Below, one piece after another: positions 48,870-58,960 of a DNA stretch of 64,000 nt. Where the stretch lies: contig JACEEZ010022681.1 of NCBI GenBank assembly GCA_016584305.1, positions 50,001 through 114,000 on the forward strand. Direction: 5' to 3'. Under the pieces are notes generated by a model. It searched no databases, had not been told where the DNA came from, and was given only the letters and a program-made list of their open reading frames with translations. This DNA comes from Chionoecetes opilio (lineage: Eukaryota > Arthropoda > Malacostraca > Decapoda > Majidae). A program made the position numbers and the translations under genes. Position 1 is the first letter of the stretch, and the number at the start of each line of letters is the position of its first letter.

Positions 48870-50037
48870 GGGGAGAGTCCGCCGTGACAATATGAAAATA
48901 TTTTTTTAATATACGAATTTGAGTTATATGGTCTATGGCAACACCCTATCCTTTGGCTTTCGAATGGTGGATTTTTTTTCAGTCGGACATTTTTTTAAAT
49001 GCCCATAGCGAGGGGCTTTTAAACTTTCAAAACTTGTAAAAAAAAAAATTTAAATGTATTTTTTTTTGGACAATTTTCCCATATATCAAAACTAAGCCTT
49101 TAAAAAAAAAAAAAAAACAGTAATCTTCAGGATTAAGTTTGTTACCCAGGTAACAATTCTGGAACAATTTTGGATATGAAAAGTGCAACCTGTTCACAAC
49201 AATTTTTGGAACAAATGTATACATCCAAAAAGGACTAGAAAAGAGAGAAAAGAGAAGAATTACACCGAAGAAGACAATAAACAAGAAGAGGAAGACAGGC
49301 AAAGGAATTCCAACCGAAAGCTATGCACCTGGTGAATTTTGATCGAACCTTGCAACAATGAGGGGCGTGGCGCGCCCTGACACCCTCGCCTTTGAGCGAT
49401 TAATTAATACCTTTATAAGGGGGGACAAGGTGCAGGTCCTTTTATGCATGCATTGATATGTGATTACTGATCCCATAAAATTCATATGAAAGTAGCATTG
49501 ACAGTATAGTACCTTCACTGGAGCGCAGAAACTGTAGCAAAACTTCAAACGCGTTTTTCTCAAAACTAGTATAAAATGAACATAAAATTCATCTCCTCTT
49601 TTATTTTTGGCACGATTTTCACGAAACTTTAGGACACACAAAATCAAATATCGTAGAAAAATCTGTTCTGATTACCTTTTTGTTTTTAAGTCTTAGTTTT
49701 GATATATGGGAAAATTATCCTTAATTTATTTTTTTTTCTTCTTATTTAAAAAAAAAATTCGAAAACAATTTTCAAAATATTTTCAGAACAAATTGTTAGA
49801 ATAACAATGAATTATCATATGCTCATGTCACAAGGAAATCGGTCAAAAAATGGCTGAGAAGATGCAATTCAAAATTTCATAAAAAACCAACAAAAATAGG
49901 CTCTTTAATTTTTTCAAAATTTTCCTTTCATCTGATCAGCTTGACATTTTCATATGATAACAAGGGTACTAATATACACAACATATAAATTATTCATGAC
50001 CGTAGATGCAATTTAAAATTCACGGCGGACTCTCCCC
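48870..50037. mobile_element. 1,168-bp MITE with TTAA duplication
   Basis: GGGGAGAGTCCGCCGTGA and its exact complement are flanked by TTAA (48,866-48,869 and 50,038-50,041). Joining the flanks at one TTAA gives a continuous P-transposase frame (…SAF-K-HPVTEQPVCV…), which proves the borders. Longer internal pairing is present near the ends (ATATATCAAAACTAAG at about 49,081 with its complement near 49,690). TTAA plus G-rich TIRs suit Kolobok or piggyBac relatives. No transposase. Confidence 0.9.
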
Positions 50038-51621
50038 TTAAACACCCAGTGACAGAGCAACCAGTGTGTGTGCTTCTAGATCCTTGTCATATGTTGAAAC
50101 TTGTGAGGAACTGTTTTGGTGATAAGAAAATATTGGTCGATGAGAGTGGAAATTTAGTGAAGTGGGACTTCATTGAAAGATTGCATGAACTTCAAAACCA
50201 CGAACAGATTCATTTGGGGAATATACTGAGAGCTGCACATGTTGCGTGGAGAAGAAGAAAAATTATGTTAAATTAGCAGCACAGTTACTCAGTGAATCAG
50301 TTGCTAATTCATTGAGATTTTGTCTGCAGGAACAAATGAGTCATTTTGAGGGTTGTGAACCTACTATATATTTCATTATGATGTTCAACACTGTTTTTGA
50401 CGTAATGAATTCCAGGAATTTGAATGCAAGTGGCAACAAGTCTCCAATTCAAAAGGAAAATTCAGATAATGTAAAAGATTTTTTGGTGAAAGCAGAAACG
50501 TAGTATTAGATCACTTAAATTATCTGATGGATTGGAGGTTCTGAAGTCAAATCGAAAAACAGGCCTTCTTGGATTTCTTTTTTGTATACGGAGTTTTCAT
50601 ATCCTACATGAAAACTTAATTGCATGTAATGGTTCAACACTTAAGTTTTTAATGACGTATAAATTAAGTCAAGACCATAATAATTATAGAACTGTTTTTT
50701 GGGAAAGTAAGGCATATGGGAGGATGCAATAATAATCCCACAGTCAGACAGTTTTCTGCTGCCTATAAGAAGTTGCTCGTACGTAATGATATGCTAGATA
50801 TTGCGCGTGGTAACTGCCTCCCCCTGGAATCTGTACCAATACTAACTGTACCTACCTAGCTAATGTAATGATGCAGTGACTCAACATTCAGTAACGATCA
50901 TAAACACTTCTCTTGTTAAAAGCAGAGTTAAAGATGAAACCACTAAATCAGAGGAAAATGATTACATGTATCTTCCCACTGCTTCACACTTATCAAAGTG
51001 CTCCAACAAAATTGTTGCCTATATTGCCGGCTTCGTGGTGCACAGTTTTGGCAATTCTTTGCATTGCAAGGCCTGTATTGACGCTTTGACCTTGAGAGAC
51101 GCCACTGCCTCCTCCATCCACTCCCTTATCAACCTTAAAACCAAAGGGAGATTAATATATCCCACAGACGACGTAATAGACATTTGTGTAACAAGTGAAA
51201 AACTTATTAGAGAAATCATGGCCAGAACAAAAGCTCCACATTTTACACTAGGGAGAGTGAACTTCCATAAGGTGGTAAGTGCAGTCTTACAGACCTACGT
51301 AAGTAAAAGTATATTCCTTAATCTTAGTGATCATATGTTTGACACAGAGCCCCATGTAAATCACTTACATTTACTAAGTAAGGCAGTTGCCGAAAAATAT
51401 TTGTAGGTGAGGTGTCACTATACTGGGAAACAGATAACTGCCAAGTTGCAGGACAGAGTTAGAGTTAGGAGTCGCCAAATATACACAAAACTCATTCACT
51501 TCACTGGTCAGTAGCATACACACACAGTCTCTCTCCCTCTCTCCATGTACATATAGTCATTTAAGTATTATAATTTTTGTACTTATATTTCATGTTTTCA
51601 TGTATTTCTTATTTATGTCTT

Positions 51622-51627
51622 AAATAA
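51622..51627 (+). terminator. Poly(A) signal of the P transposase
   Basis: AATAAA about 215 bp after the last transposase codon (51,405), in AT-rich DNA. The position suits a 3' UTR; it is not independently confirmed. Confidence 0.5.
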
Positions 51628-51800
51628 AAGTTGTAATATGTGCGTAATACCCATCCAACCTCAATGGAAATACCGCACAGCGCGTTGTGACAAGCGAGTT
51701 TCTGCCAGTCGTGGGCGGGGCTTCAGCCCGACAGCCGGACCTCACTTTTTGGTGAAGCGCGGGGCTGGCAGGGCATCTCCTCTTTATTCTACCTCCATGG

Positions 51801-52591
51801 TTCTACCTGTTGAGTGGCAGGCATATGCCAGGCTACAGCAAATCTCAGAAAACTACACTCCTCAATGCTGTCAGGAATGACAACTATAAAGTTGATGGTG
51901 AGTAGCTTGTGTATATTGTTTCACAAATGTATATACGTCAAGTTATATACTACACACATAATTAAAGTATATATAAGTCCACCTATCAACTAGACAAAGC
52001 CTTCCAAACACCAATGTATCCTCTTATTCAATAACACCCAACCAGCAAAGATGATTCAGGGGCTTAGAAATATGGGTAAAACCGCAGTTTAGTACAACCC
52101 TCTCGGTATAAATGCAGTTTAAACCACAACACGCTGGGTAATTTTAAGTATCCTGAACGATTCGTTCTCATCATAAGGAGTATTTATTTAACCCTACAAC
52201 GGCTGGCGTAAATGAAAAATAACACAAGAGGGGTCTGGCCGGGTCGAACCCTCTCCCCCCCCCCCCTCCCAGCGAGGTAAGGTCCGTAATCAATGCCTAG
52301 GGTAGGTTAGTTAACTAGTAGAACATAGAATATGCTAAGCGAATGTGACCCTGCCTAGAACACAACACTACCCGTATACTGAAACACTGCTCCCTGGGTG
52401 AATAGTTGTTTGACAATATATACCAATTCTGATCTTGGGTAAAACGTGATGGAAACATTGAATGTAGAGTAGTAATTATAGTACAACATTGAACATAATA
52501 AGCGAATGTGCCCCAGCCCAAAACTACCCTACCTGTATACTGAAACACTGCTCCCTGGGTGAATAGTTGTGTTGCCACTCAACAGGTAGAA
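51801..52591. mobile_element. TIR insertion carrying two units of a ~165-175-bp tandem repeat
   Basis: TTCTACCTGTTGAGTGGCA (51,801) is exactly inverted at 52,573-52,591. Just outside lie the right TIR blocks of the P element, so the insertion is inside it. From about 52,320 to 52,570 two copies of a repeat occur (ATAAGCGAATGTG..., CACTGCTCCCTGGGTGAATAGTTGT). The same repeat in opposite orientation forms three units at 58,990-59,512. Confidence 0.75.
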
Positions 52592-52765
52592 CGTGTTACG
52601 TCCCATGCGCTCACACAAATTTATATCCTTCGTATACCTATTAGATTCATCTCCCATGGCCGATATAAACTTTATCGCTGATAGGGTAACTTCTTAGGCG
52701 CGGCATGGGGCACAGCTGTTTACCTGTGTGACGTCATCTGCCCCCATTTTAGAAAATAAAGATTC

Positions 52766-53492
52766 TGTGGAAATTATCCACTAAAACCGCTCTTTAATTA
52801 TGAGAATGGTATTAATTTGAATGGTGGAATTTGGCGCCTCCCAGACGGAGGCGGGAGACGAACCACCTATGTACATATTATTATAGATTTGGGTATAAAT
52901 TAAGATGCATTAGATATAGTAATATAAATTTGGTGGTATTCACCTATAATAGCACAACTAATCAAAGGATTAAAATGATATAAGAATTGTAAGGAAACTT
53001 CCACGTATAGGAGTAAACATTATTGGAACGCGCTCCACGTGTAAGCTCCAGCTGTCTTGATAAGGATTTTCAGTCAAGACATCAGTCACGCATTACCATC
53101 TACACTATGAAGGTGTAGCCAGTCTTTGTTTGTACACTAAGGTGTAGTCGAACTCATCTTAATATGAGTGAGCTGTAACCGATCAATCGGTTAAGACGAG
53201 GACGAGGTGTAAAACACATCTTAATAATATCGCGACCAGCTGTGAAAGGCTCTGCCGGCCGACAACAATCGCCACCATTACGTATACCACAGCCACCAGC
53301 CCTGCCATTCCGTGTACTGCAGCGACTACCAATACTCCCTCAGATAATGATCAAGAGCCTTCATATCATCAACCCATCTGCCACTGCTGAGTATACCTTA
53401 GTTAGCGTCTAAATAGGGTATCAGTGCAGCTTAGGTAGTTTTTGGGTTAATAGCAAGGTGAGTTCACGTTAATTATTACTATAATTTCAACA
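52766..53492 (+). mobile_element. 5' LTR of the BEL/Pao element
   Basis: TGTGGAAATT...TTTCAACA, 727 bp. Differences from the 3' LTR are single substitutions such as T/C at 52,793 and A/G in the GACGA(A/G)CC word. It contains CCACGTGTAAGCTCC and an AACCGATCAATCGGTT palindrome; promoter function is assumed from family knowledge. Confidence 0.92.
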
Positions 53493-54059
53493 GTTTGGTG
53501 CCCCGAGTGAGGATTATCTTTGGGAATGTATAAAGTAGCCGTTGTGGGATACAGCTTATGCCCTCAGCGAATGGCGGTGGAAGGTATGGAAGTTCAGGCT
53601 CTTTCGTGCACTCGGCGGTTCGTGCTGATTTAAATTATTTGACAAAGAGGCACGTCTAAATGAAGTACTTTAGTGGCCTCATGACCTCACAGTCCTCTTT
53701 CTGGGGGGTAACGATATATAGTCACCAGTTTCCCGCGGCCCCTATGGTAAATAACCTTGAATTGGCCGCCGTACTTGGCAGCCGTACCCGCCCGCCGTAC
53801 TCGCCCGTCGAGCCACAGACAGCCACGACACACAGTCTGCATTTAAGCTACCATCCGCCAACAACAATGTTTGTGAAGTTAGTTACATTAAATAAAGTGG
53901 TGGATGGTTATAGGCCTAGCTCCGCGCCTTGCTAGGCCGAGTCAACACGGCACATCCAACCTTAGAATTAGATTAAATTAGGGAACCCTAACTCATAAAC
54001 TTGTATCCAACTTTTTTTTTTTTTTTTTTTTTTTTCATTTCATCTAATCAATTAAAATC
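53493..54059 (+). promoter_or_regulatory. Primer-binding site and gag leader
   Basis: TTTGGTGCCCCGAGTGAGG starts two bases after the LTR; TGGTGCCCC-type sites are normal for BEL elements. The leader of about 560 bp has no supported frame. A T-run of about 27 (54,010-54,036) lies 20 bases before the gag ATG at 54,060. Confidence 0.65.
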
Positions 54060-54443
54060 ATGGCGGAAGGGACCAAAGCATTAGCAGCTAAATTAGGATG
54101 GCTTACACGAATATATAAAAAGTGTCAGGTAGCAGCTGAGACTATCCCTATTGACTATAATAGTTTAAAGTCAGGTCTGCTTATGCTAAAAACTAAATGG
54201 GATAATTATGAAGAGGCTTACTTACAATTACTCGGAGCTGAGGGTGAAGAATTCATTAATTATGAGACCAAGTATGATCAAGAATGTACCAAATACATGG
54301 AAACAGTATTCAAATATGAGAACTTAGTGCGTGATCAGAAACCCACAGCCAAAGCCTCTTTACCCCAATTTAAATTACCAGATTTGTCATTGCCCCATTT
54401 TGAGGGGGAAATTGGTATTCTTTCTGGGATGAATTCAAATTGA
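54060..54443 (+). CDS. BEL gag, N-terminal part (frameshifted at a G-run)
   Basis: Starts MAEGTKALAAKLGWLTRIYK after a purine at -3 and is open for 127 residues. The helical N-terminus and the turn KLPDLSLPHFEGE are typical of the DUF1759-style gag of BEL/Pao elements, in which LPxFxG leads into a W-xxF block. That block (WYSFWDEFKLID) continues in the +1 frame after the GAGGGGGAAATT run at 54,399-54,410. Loss of one G there is the simplest explanation for the break. Gag would form the particle in the cytoplasm. Confidence 0.85.
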   Translation: MAEGTKALAAKLGWLTRIYKKCQVAAETIPIDYNSLKSGLLMLKTKWDNYEEAYLQLLGAEGEEFINYETKYDQECTKYMETVFKYENLVRDQKPTAKASLPQFKLPDLSLPHFEGEIGILSGMNSN

Positions 54444-56050
54444 TTGATGATAGGACTGATTTAACAGAGGTGCATAAATTAACCTGTTTGTTAGGTCAGT
54501 TGAGAGGTTCTGCATACCTGCTGGTAAAGGAATTAACAGTAGAAAATGCCAATTATAATGTGGCACTCAAGATTCTTAGAGATAATTATGAAGATAAAGA
54601 TCAGATAACAAAGAATCTTTTCTGCAAGTTCATGGATCTACTGAGCCCTTCTCACAATCACAGAGAATTGGAAGAGTTCAGAATAACTTTAAATTGCACA
54701 CTAAGAGCCATTGAAGCTCATAAACCCTTGACAGAGTCAGACTGGATGGTTAGTATCATGATATGGAGAAAACTACCAACCAGGATGCGAGACCGCTTGA
54801 ATCAGAGGTACAATAGTAATTACTTCACGGTCAAGCAAATAGAGGAGGGATTATTACAAGAGTGCAAACATTTGCAAGGTATTGAGCAGGAACACCCCCA
54901 CAGGGAGATTGAGATAACTAGACCTAAAGGTAATCAGCGATATCAGCCACCTTTAGAGCTTAGAGAGCCCTCATTGGTGGTTAGTTATCCCGCTCCTACT
55001 AAAGTTACGATGGGAAGAAAACCGGTAGATAAGTTTCAAGCTAGACCAGCCGGTAAACCATCACCAAGACCTACTCAAAGAACAGGTGCCATTCCTAAAT
55101 ATAGGGTTATTACCAGTGAAGTCAGAAAAAAATGTGCTTTCTGCGAGGAAGAACATCCACCCTCCACTTGTAAAATATACCCAGATTATTCCACTAGGCT
55201 CAAAAGGTTAATGGACCTGGGAAACTGCCTAACCTGCCTTAGTGGTAAACATGCAATACAAGCCTGTCCTATTAGTCTGGGTACTTGTAAGAAGTGTAGA
55301 AAATCCATTCATCACATAGCCTTATGTCCTAATGGTGATGGGAGAACAGACCCTACGGTTGTTAAAATGGCAGTAACTAGTATGAGTAGTTCATCCGCTG
55401 TCCCTACGGCAGAGTTGAAGGTGAGCCATAATGGTAATTCAGCCATTGTGAAAACAATGTTTGACAGTGGTGCACAAAGATCATTTATTAGTGGAGAGAT
55501 AGTTGATCTATTACAACTACCTATAATTAGCAAGGTGAACTTAGCCATTTTGGGCTTTCTGGCCAATAAAGAAGCTCAAAGTTTTGACATTGTTCGACCA
55601 CTAGTCCAATTGGGAAATTATAAATGTAGGGTAGCTGCTATAGTTAATGACATCGGTATAAATTTTACTGTAAAAACTGTAGGGGTCACCCAAGTATTTG
55701 ACCCCTTGGGCATAGTGAGCCCAATAACTATAAGGGGTAAATGTCTAATACAAAAGAACACCTCGATTGGGATACCCCCCTTGATGGGAAATATACAACA
55801 GGATGGGAGACTAAAATCTGAGTTCAATAAGATAAATGAAGTTCACATAAGTAGGAGAATGAATGCTGATGGGCGACAACCCCAGCAACTACACATATTT
55901 TGTGATGCTTCAAAAAGTGCATACGGTGCAGTAGCTTATCTTAAAGCAGGAGAGGAATGTAAATTAATTATGTCTAAGGCTCGGGTTGCCTCAATTAAGC
56001 CTAGAACATTGGCCTCAAATGGAGCTGACTGCATTAGAATTAGGCACTAA
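54440..56050 (+). CDS. BEL gag-pro plus RT-connection and RNase H start, fused across an RT deletion
   Basis: A 536-residue open frame. Residues 1-160 are the rest of the gag (LTCLLGQLRGSAYLLV, LRDNYEDKDQI). Cys/His clusters start at residue 232 (CAFCEEEHPPSTC, CLTCLSGKHAIQAC, CKKCRKSIHHIALC). The aspartic protease follows with MFDSGAQRSFI (catalytic Asp at 342). FDPLGIVSPITIRGKCLIQ begins already at residue 420, where a full element would first have several hundred residues of RT. The RNase-H start HIFCDASKSAYGAVAYL is at about 483-499. The in-frame join shows a clean deletion. A frameshift near 56,015-56,020 ends the frame, and the RNase H continues in another frame (ELTALELGTKLA, WTDSEICLHWL) until a stop. 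Confidence 0.88.
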   Translation: MIDDRTDLTEVHKLTCLLGQLRGSAYLLVKELTVENANYNVALKILRDNYEDKDQITKNLFCKFMDLLSPSHNHRELEEFRITLNCTLRAIEAHKPLTESDWMVSIMIWRKLPTRMRDRLNQRYNSNYFTVKQIEEGLLQECKHLQGIEQEHPHREIEITRPKGNQRYQPPLELREPSLVVSYPAPTKVTMGRKPVDKFQARPAGKPSPRPTQRTGAIPKYRVITSEVRKKCAFCEEEHPPSTCKIYPDYSTRLKRLMDLGNCLTCLSGKHAIQACPISLGTCKKCRKSIHHIALCPNGDGRTDPTVVKMAVTSMSSSSAVPTAELKVSHNGNSAIVKTMFDSGAQRSFISGEIVDLLQLPIISKVNLAILGFLANKEAQSFDIVRPLVQLGNYKCRVAAIVNDIGINFTVKTVGVTQVFDPLGIVSPITIRGKCLIQKNTSIGIPPLMGNIQQDGRLKSEFNKINEVHISRRMNADGRQPQQLHIFCDASKSAYGAVAYLKAGEECKLIMSKARVASIKPRTLASNGADCIRIRH

Positions 56051-56247
56051 ATTAGCACAATATCTAAGTAATTTATTACAAATTGGTGAAGTATATATGT
56101 GGACCGATAGTGAAATTTGCCTACACTGGTTAGTAAAAAAATAACACAAAAAACCCTTGTGTCAGGAATCGTGTTGGTAAGATATATTATTTAGGTTCCA
56201 CATTTCACTATAATCATGTTGCTACCAAGGAAAAACCAGCTGATATT

Positions 56248-57129
56248 TTGTCCAGAGGAACAACTATCCTCAAATTAAATACAGGATTATGGTTTAAAGG
56301 TCCTACCTGGCTGAAAAATAATAATGAATGGCCTAATCAAAAGGTCTATAGTAAGTCAGACATATCAGAAGATATAATTATGGAACCTATATTGATCCCA
56401 GATCCTGTTATGGATATAAAAAGGTTTCCCTTATTAAGCAAACTATTAAAGACTATTAAATTGGTCTTCAAATTCATAAAGTGGGATAGTTCTGATCCTT
56501 TTAAGTTTTGGGTTAGAACAATACAAAAGCAGGAATTTCCTGAGGAATATCAGATCTTAGCCTCGGCCCGCCCTCGTAGGAACAAACTTATCAAATCATT
56601 AGGACTGTACCTAGATAATGAGGGCATCATTAGGTGTCGAGGAAGAATTTGGAATGCTGATCTTCCCGATAAAACCTGCAATCCCATGCTAATTCCCAAA
56701 CGTCATCATCTTACTAAATTGCTAGTGGATGAATCTCATGGGAACTCGTTACATGGTGGAATGGCTGATACATTAGCCTATCTCAGGAGGGAATTTTGGA
56801 TACCGCAGGGTAGACAGGCAGTTAAATACTACCTCAAATCTTGTATCAAATGCAAGAGATATGAGGGAAGACTGATCACCTATCCCAGGCCCCCTCAACT
56901 CCCCATGGATCGAGTACAATCATTAAAACCATTTGAGGTAGCTGGTGTCGACTATACTGGGGCAATAATAATTACAGGAGATAATGCTCCCCCCAAGAAA
57001 GTATATGTCTGCTTATTTACTTGCACCTCTACAAGGGCTGTTCATTTAGAAATAGCTGATGATTTAAGTGCCGAAACATTTATTCAAGTGTTCCGGCGGT
57101 TTGTGGCTCGGCGGTCGTGTCCTGATTAG
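56248..57129 (+). CDS. BEL integrase, N-terminal and first half of core
   Basis: A 293-residue frame; the true coding region probably starts upstream of the Met, since ADILSRG precedes it. HHCC finger: HHLTKLL...HGGMADTLAYLRREFWIP...CIKCKR. The core opens with the first catalytic Asp in GVDYTGAI (residue 235) and TSTRAVHLEI. Integrase inserts the cDNA and makes the 5-bp staggered cut seen as GATTC. A frameshift in the GGCTCGGCGGTCGTG region (57,100-57,125) separates it from the second half. Confidence 0.9.
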   Translation: MSRGTTILKLNTGLWFKGPTWLKNNNEWPNQKVYSKSDISEDIIMEPILIPDPVMDIKRFPLLSKLLKTIKLVFKFIKWDSSDPFKFWVRTIQKQEFPEEYQILASARPRRNKLIKSLGLYLDNEGIIRCRGRIWNADLPDKTCNPMLIPKRHHLTKLLVDESHGNSLHGGMADTLAYLRREFWIPQGRQAVKYYLKSCIKCKRYEGRLITYPRPPQLPMDRVQSLKPFEVAGVDYTGAIIITGDNAPPKKVYVCLFTCTSTRAVHLEIADDLSAETFIQVFRRFVARRSCPD

Positions 57130-57460
57130 CGATAATGCTACTAACTTCGTAGGAGCCTCCTCCATATTGTTAGAAATATTAAATCATCCATCAGTACAAA
57201 AATCTCTAGAGTTAAGGAAATGCTCATGGACCTTTACTACCCCTAGAGCTCCTTGGCAAAATGGTTTCACAGAGAGAATGATTGGCATTGTAAAGTCTTG
57301 TCTTAGGAAAACTCTCCACAAGACAAAGATAGGTCTAGAAGACCTGAAAACCATAGTGACTGAGATTGAGACCCGTATCAATAACCGACCCTTAACCTAC
57401 TTAGATGATTCATCAGTAAATATAGAGGCTCTTACTCCCTCACATTTAATGTATGGGTGA
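57068..57460 (+). CDS. BEL integrase, second half of core
   Basis: Supplies the second catalytic Asp (LISDNATNFVGA, about 57,122-57,155) and the Glu (GFTERMIGIVK, about 57,262-57,295), with spacing normal for D-D-E integrases, then INNRPLTY and LTPSHLMYG. A stop (TGA) at 57,458-57,460 sits where the family reads LMYGR; a single base change could explain it. Overlaps the previous frame because of the frameshift. Confidence 0.88.
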   Translation: MPKHLFKCSGGLWLGGRVLISDNATNFVGASSILLEILNHPSVQKSLELRKCSWTFTTPRAPWQNGFTERMIGIVKSCLRKTLHKTKIGLEDLKTIVTEIETRINNRPLTYLDDSSVNIEALTPSHLMYG

Positions 57461-57518
57461 AGACTGGAACCCTTTCCTTTAATAGATACAAGGGAAGATA
57501 TACAAGATCCTACAATAA

Positions 57519-57971
57519 ATGACCCGGCTCAACATCTCCGGGAAGGTTTATCACACCTTAAGTAAAATTTTGAGGTCATGGGATAAGCATTGGAGTGCAG
57601 ATTATTTACTGAGTCTAAGGGAAAAGTTTTATGGGGCTCAACAGCCAGAAAATCAAAGTCCAATTAAAGTAGGAGATATAGTAATCCATAGGGGAGATAT
57701 GCCTCGTTCGCAATGGCCTCTAGGAAAAATAGCAAAATTGCATACTGATGGAAAGGGGATTGTGAGGTCAGTGGAGTTACTAGTGAGGGGACAACGATGT
57801 GTGCGGACGGTAAATAATTTGATTCCCCTAGAGTTAGCTGAAGAGGTAAATGAGGACTCTAAGTTTGCGTCTTGGCAGGCCAACTTAGGGGATTCCCGAC
57901 CTCGGAGGCAAGCTGCTTTAAAGTGTAAAACCACTTGGAGAAACCTCATTAAAGGGGGTCAAATTATCTGA
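57519..57971 (+). CDS. BEL integrase C-terminal domain (DUF5641-like)
   Basis: 150 residues with KHWSADYLLSLREKF, IKVGDIVIHRGDMPRSQWPLGKI and RTVNNLIPLEL, the DUF5641 signature that ends BEL/Pao pol. The reading begins before the annotated Met (REGLSHLK-like upstream in a shifted frame). Its stop is 31 bp before the 3' LTR; a conventional polypurine tract is not obvious in that gap. Confidence 0.88.
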   Translation: MTRLNISGKVYHTLSKILRSWDKHWSADYLLSLREKFYGAQQPENQSPIKVGDIVIHRGDMPRSQWPLGKIAKLHTDGKGIVRSVELLVRGQRCVRTVNNLIPLELAEEVNEDSKFASWQANLGDSRPRRQAALKCKTTWRNLIKGGQII

Positions 57972-58002
57972 AGCAAACCTTCATTTTTCGCCGGCCCCCA
58001 GT

Positions 58003-58729
58003 TGTGGAAATTATCCACTAAAACCGCTCTCTAATTATGAGAATGGTATTAATTTGAATGGTGGAATTTGGCGCCTCCCAGACGGAGGCGGGAGACGAGC
58101 CACCTATGTATATATTATTATAGATTTGGGTATAAATTAAGATGCATTAGATATAGTAATATAAATTTGGTGGTATTCATCTATAATAGCACAACTAATC
58201 AAAGGATTAAAATGATATAAGAATTGTAAGGAAACTTCCACGTATAGGAGTAAACATTATTGGAACGCGCTCCACGTGTAAGCTCCAGCTGTCTTGATAA
58301 GGATTTTCAGTCAAGACATCAGTCACGCATTACCATCTACACTATGAAGGTGTAGCCAGTCTTTGATTGTACACTAAGGTGTAGTCAAACTCATCTTAAT
58401 ATGAGTGAGCTGTAACCGATCAATCGGTTAAGACGAGGACGAGGTGTAAAACACATCTTAATAATATCGCGACCAGCTGTGAAAGGCTCCGCCGGCCGAC
58501 AACAATCGCCGCCATTACGTATACCACAGCCACCAGCCCTGCCATTCCGTGTACTGCAGCGACTACCAATACTCCCTCAGATAATGATCAAGAGCCTTCA
58601 TATCATCAACCCATCTGCCACTGCTGAGTATACCTTAGTTAGCGTCTAAATAGGGTATCAGTGCAGCTTAGGTAGTTTTTGGGTTAATAGCAAGGTGAGT
58701 TCACGTTAATTATTACTATAATTTCAACA
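58003..58729 (+). mobile_element. 3' LTR of the BEL/Pao element
   Basis: 727 bp, equal in length to the 5' LTR, with about eight substitutions. Followed immediately by the duplicated GATTC. Confidence 0.92.
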
Positions 58730-58910
58730 GATTCTGAGATCTATCTGATATTTTCATAACAGCCTCGCCGGTCCCCCCTTTGCCTACACGACTGTATATC
58801 TCTGCAGCTGTCATGTCTTATCACACGCCGAAGTGACGCCTTGAAAACTCAGCCCTCTCTCTCTCTTTCTTTCATGGTCACCATAACTCCATCATTTCAA
58901 CTCATTGGTG

Positions 58911-58960
<50 letters not shown>

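Larger units (their letters stand above)
47360..51405 (+). pseudogene. P-element/THAP9-like transposase, split by insertions
   Basis: Coding blocks in order: FHGYIDMGTEIDDDSLPIA with ALTFMVMSVNGMWK (47,375-47,485); TVISLTCDGAASN (48,768-48,810); LLDPCHMLKLVRNCFGD (50,074-50,125); WDFIERLHELQ; KLAAQLLSESVANSLRF (50,265-50,320); TVFDVMNSRN (50,390-50,420); and NKIVAYIAGFVV with a Cys pair HCKACIDAL (51,005-51,090). These follow the order of THAP9/P transposases, GTP-dependent cut-and-paste enzymes. The DNA-binding THAP domain was not found at the N-terminus. Two insertions fall between blocks, and across the 48,870-50,037 one the frame resumes exactly. Additional frameshifts (about 47,520, 50,270, 50,500, 50,730) show independent decay. 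Confidence 0.85.
47021..52745 (+). mobile_element. P-type (THAP9-like) DNA transposon, heavily interrupted
   Basis: GCAGATGACGTCAC at 47,021 is inverted at the right end (GTGACGTCATCTGC, to about 52,738). Paired blocks follow inward (CAGCTGTGCCCCATGCCGC, GAGCGCATGGGACGTA, and farther in CCTCACTTTTT with TTTATTCTA). The P-type transposase lies between them in plus orientation with a poly(A) signal at 51,622. Three other TIR elements have inserted into it. I found no 8-bp flanking duplication, so the outer boundary is approximate, and the BEL LTR begins only 20 bp to the right. Confidence 0.75.
52766..58729 (+). mobile_element. BEL/Pao retrotransposon, LTRs intact, RT deleted
   Basis: Two 727-bp LTRs (52,766-53,492 and 58,003-58,729) differ at eight positions by my count (about 1.1 percent). 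The 5-bp duplication GATTC flanks the whole (52,761-52,765 and 58,730-58,734). The order is LTR, primer site, gag, zinc fingers and protease, then a jump straight to the FDPLG connection, RNase H, integrase, DUF5641-type C-terminus, LTR. The RT palm is missing. The copy is young and was probably mobilised in trans, or lost its RT later. Confidence 0.93.
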
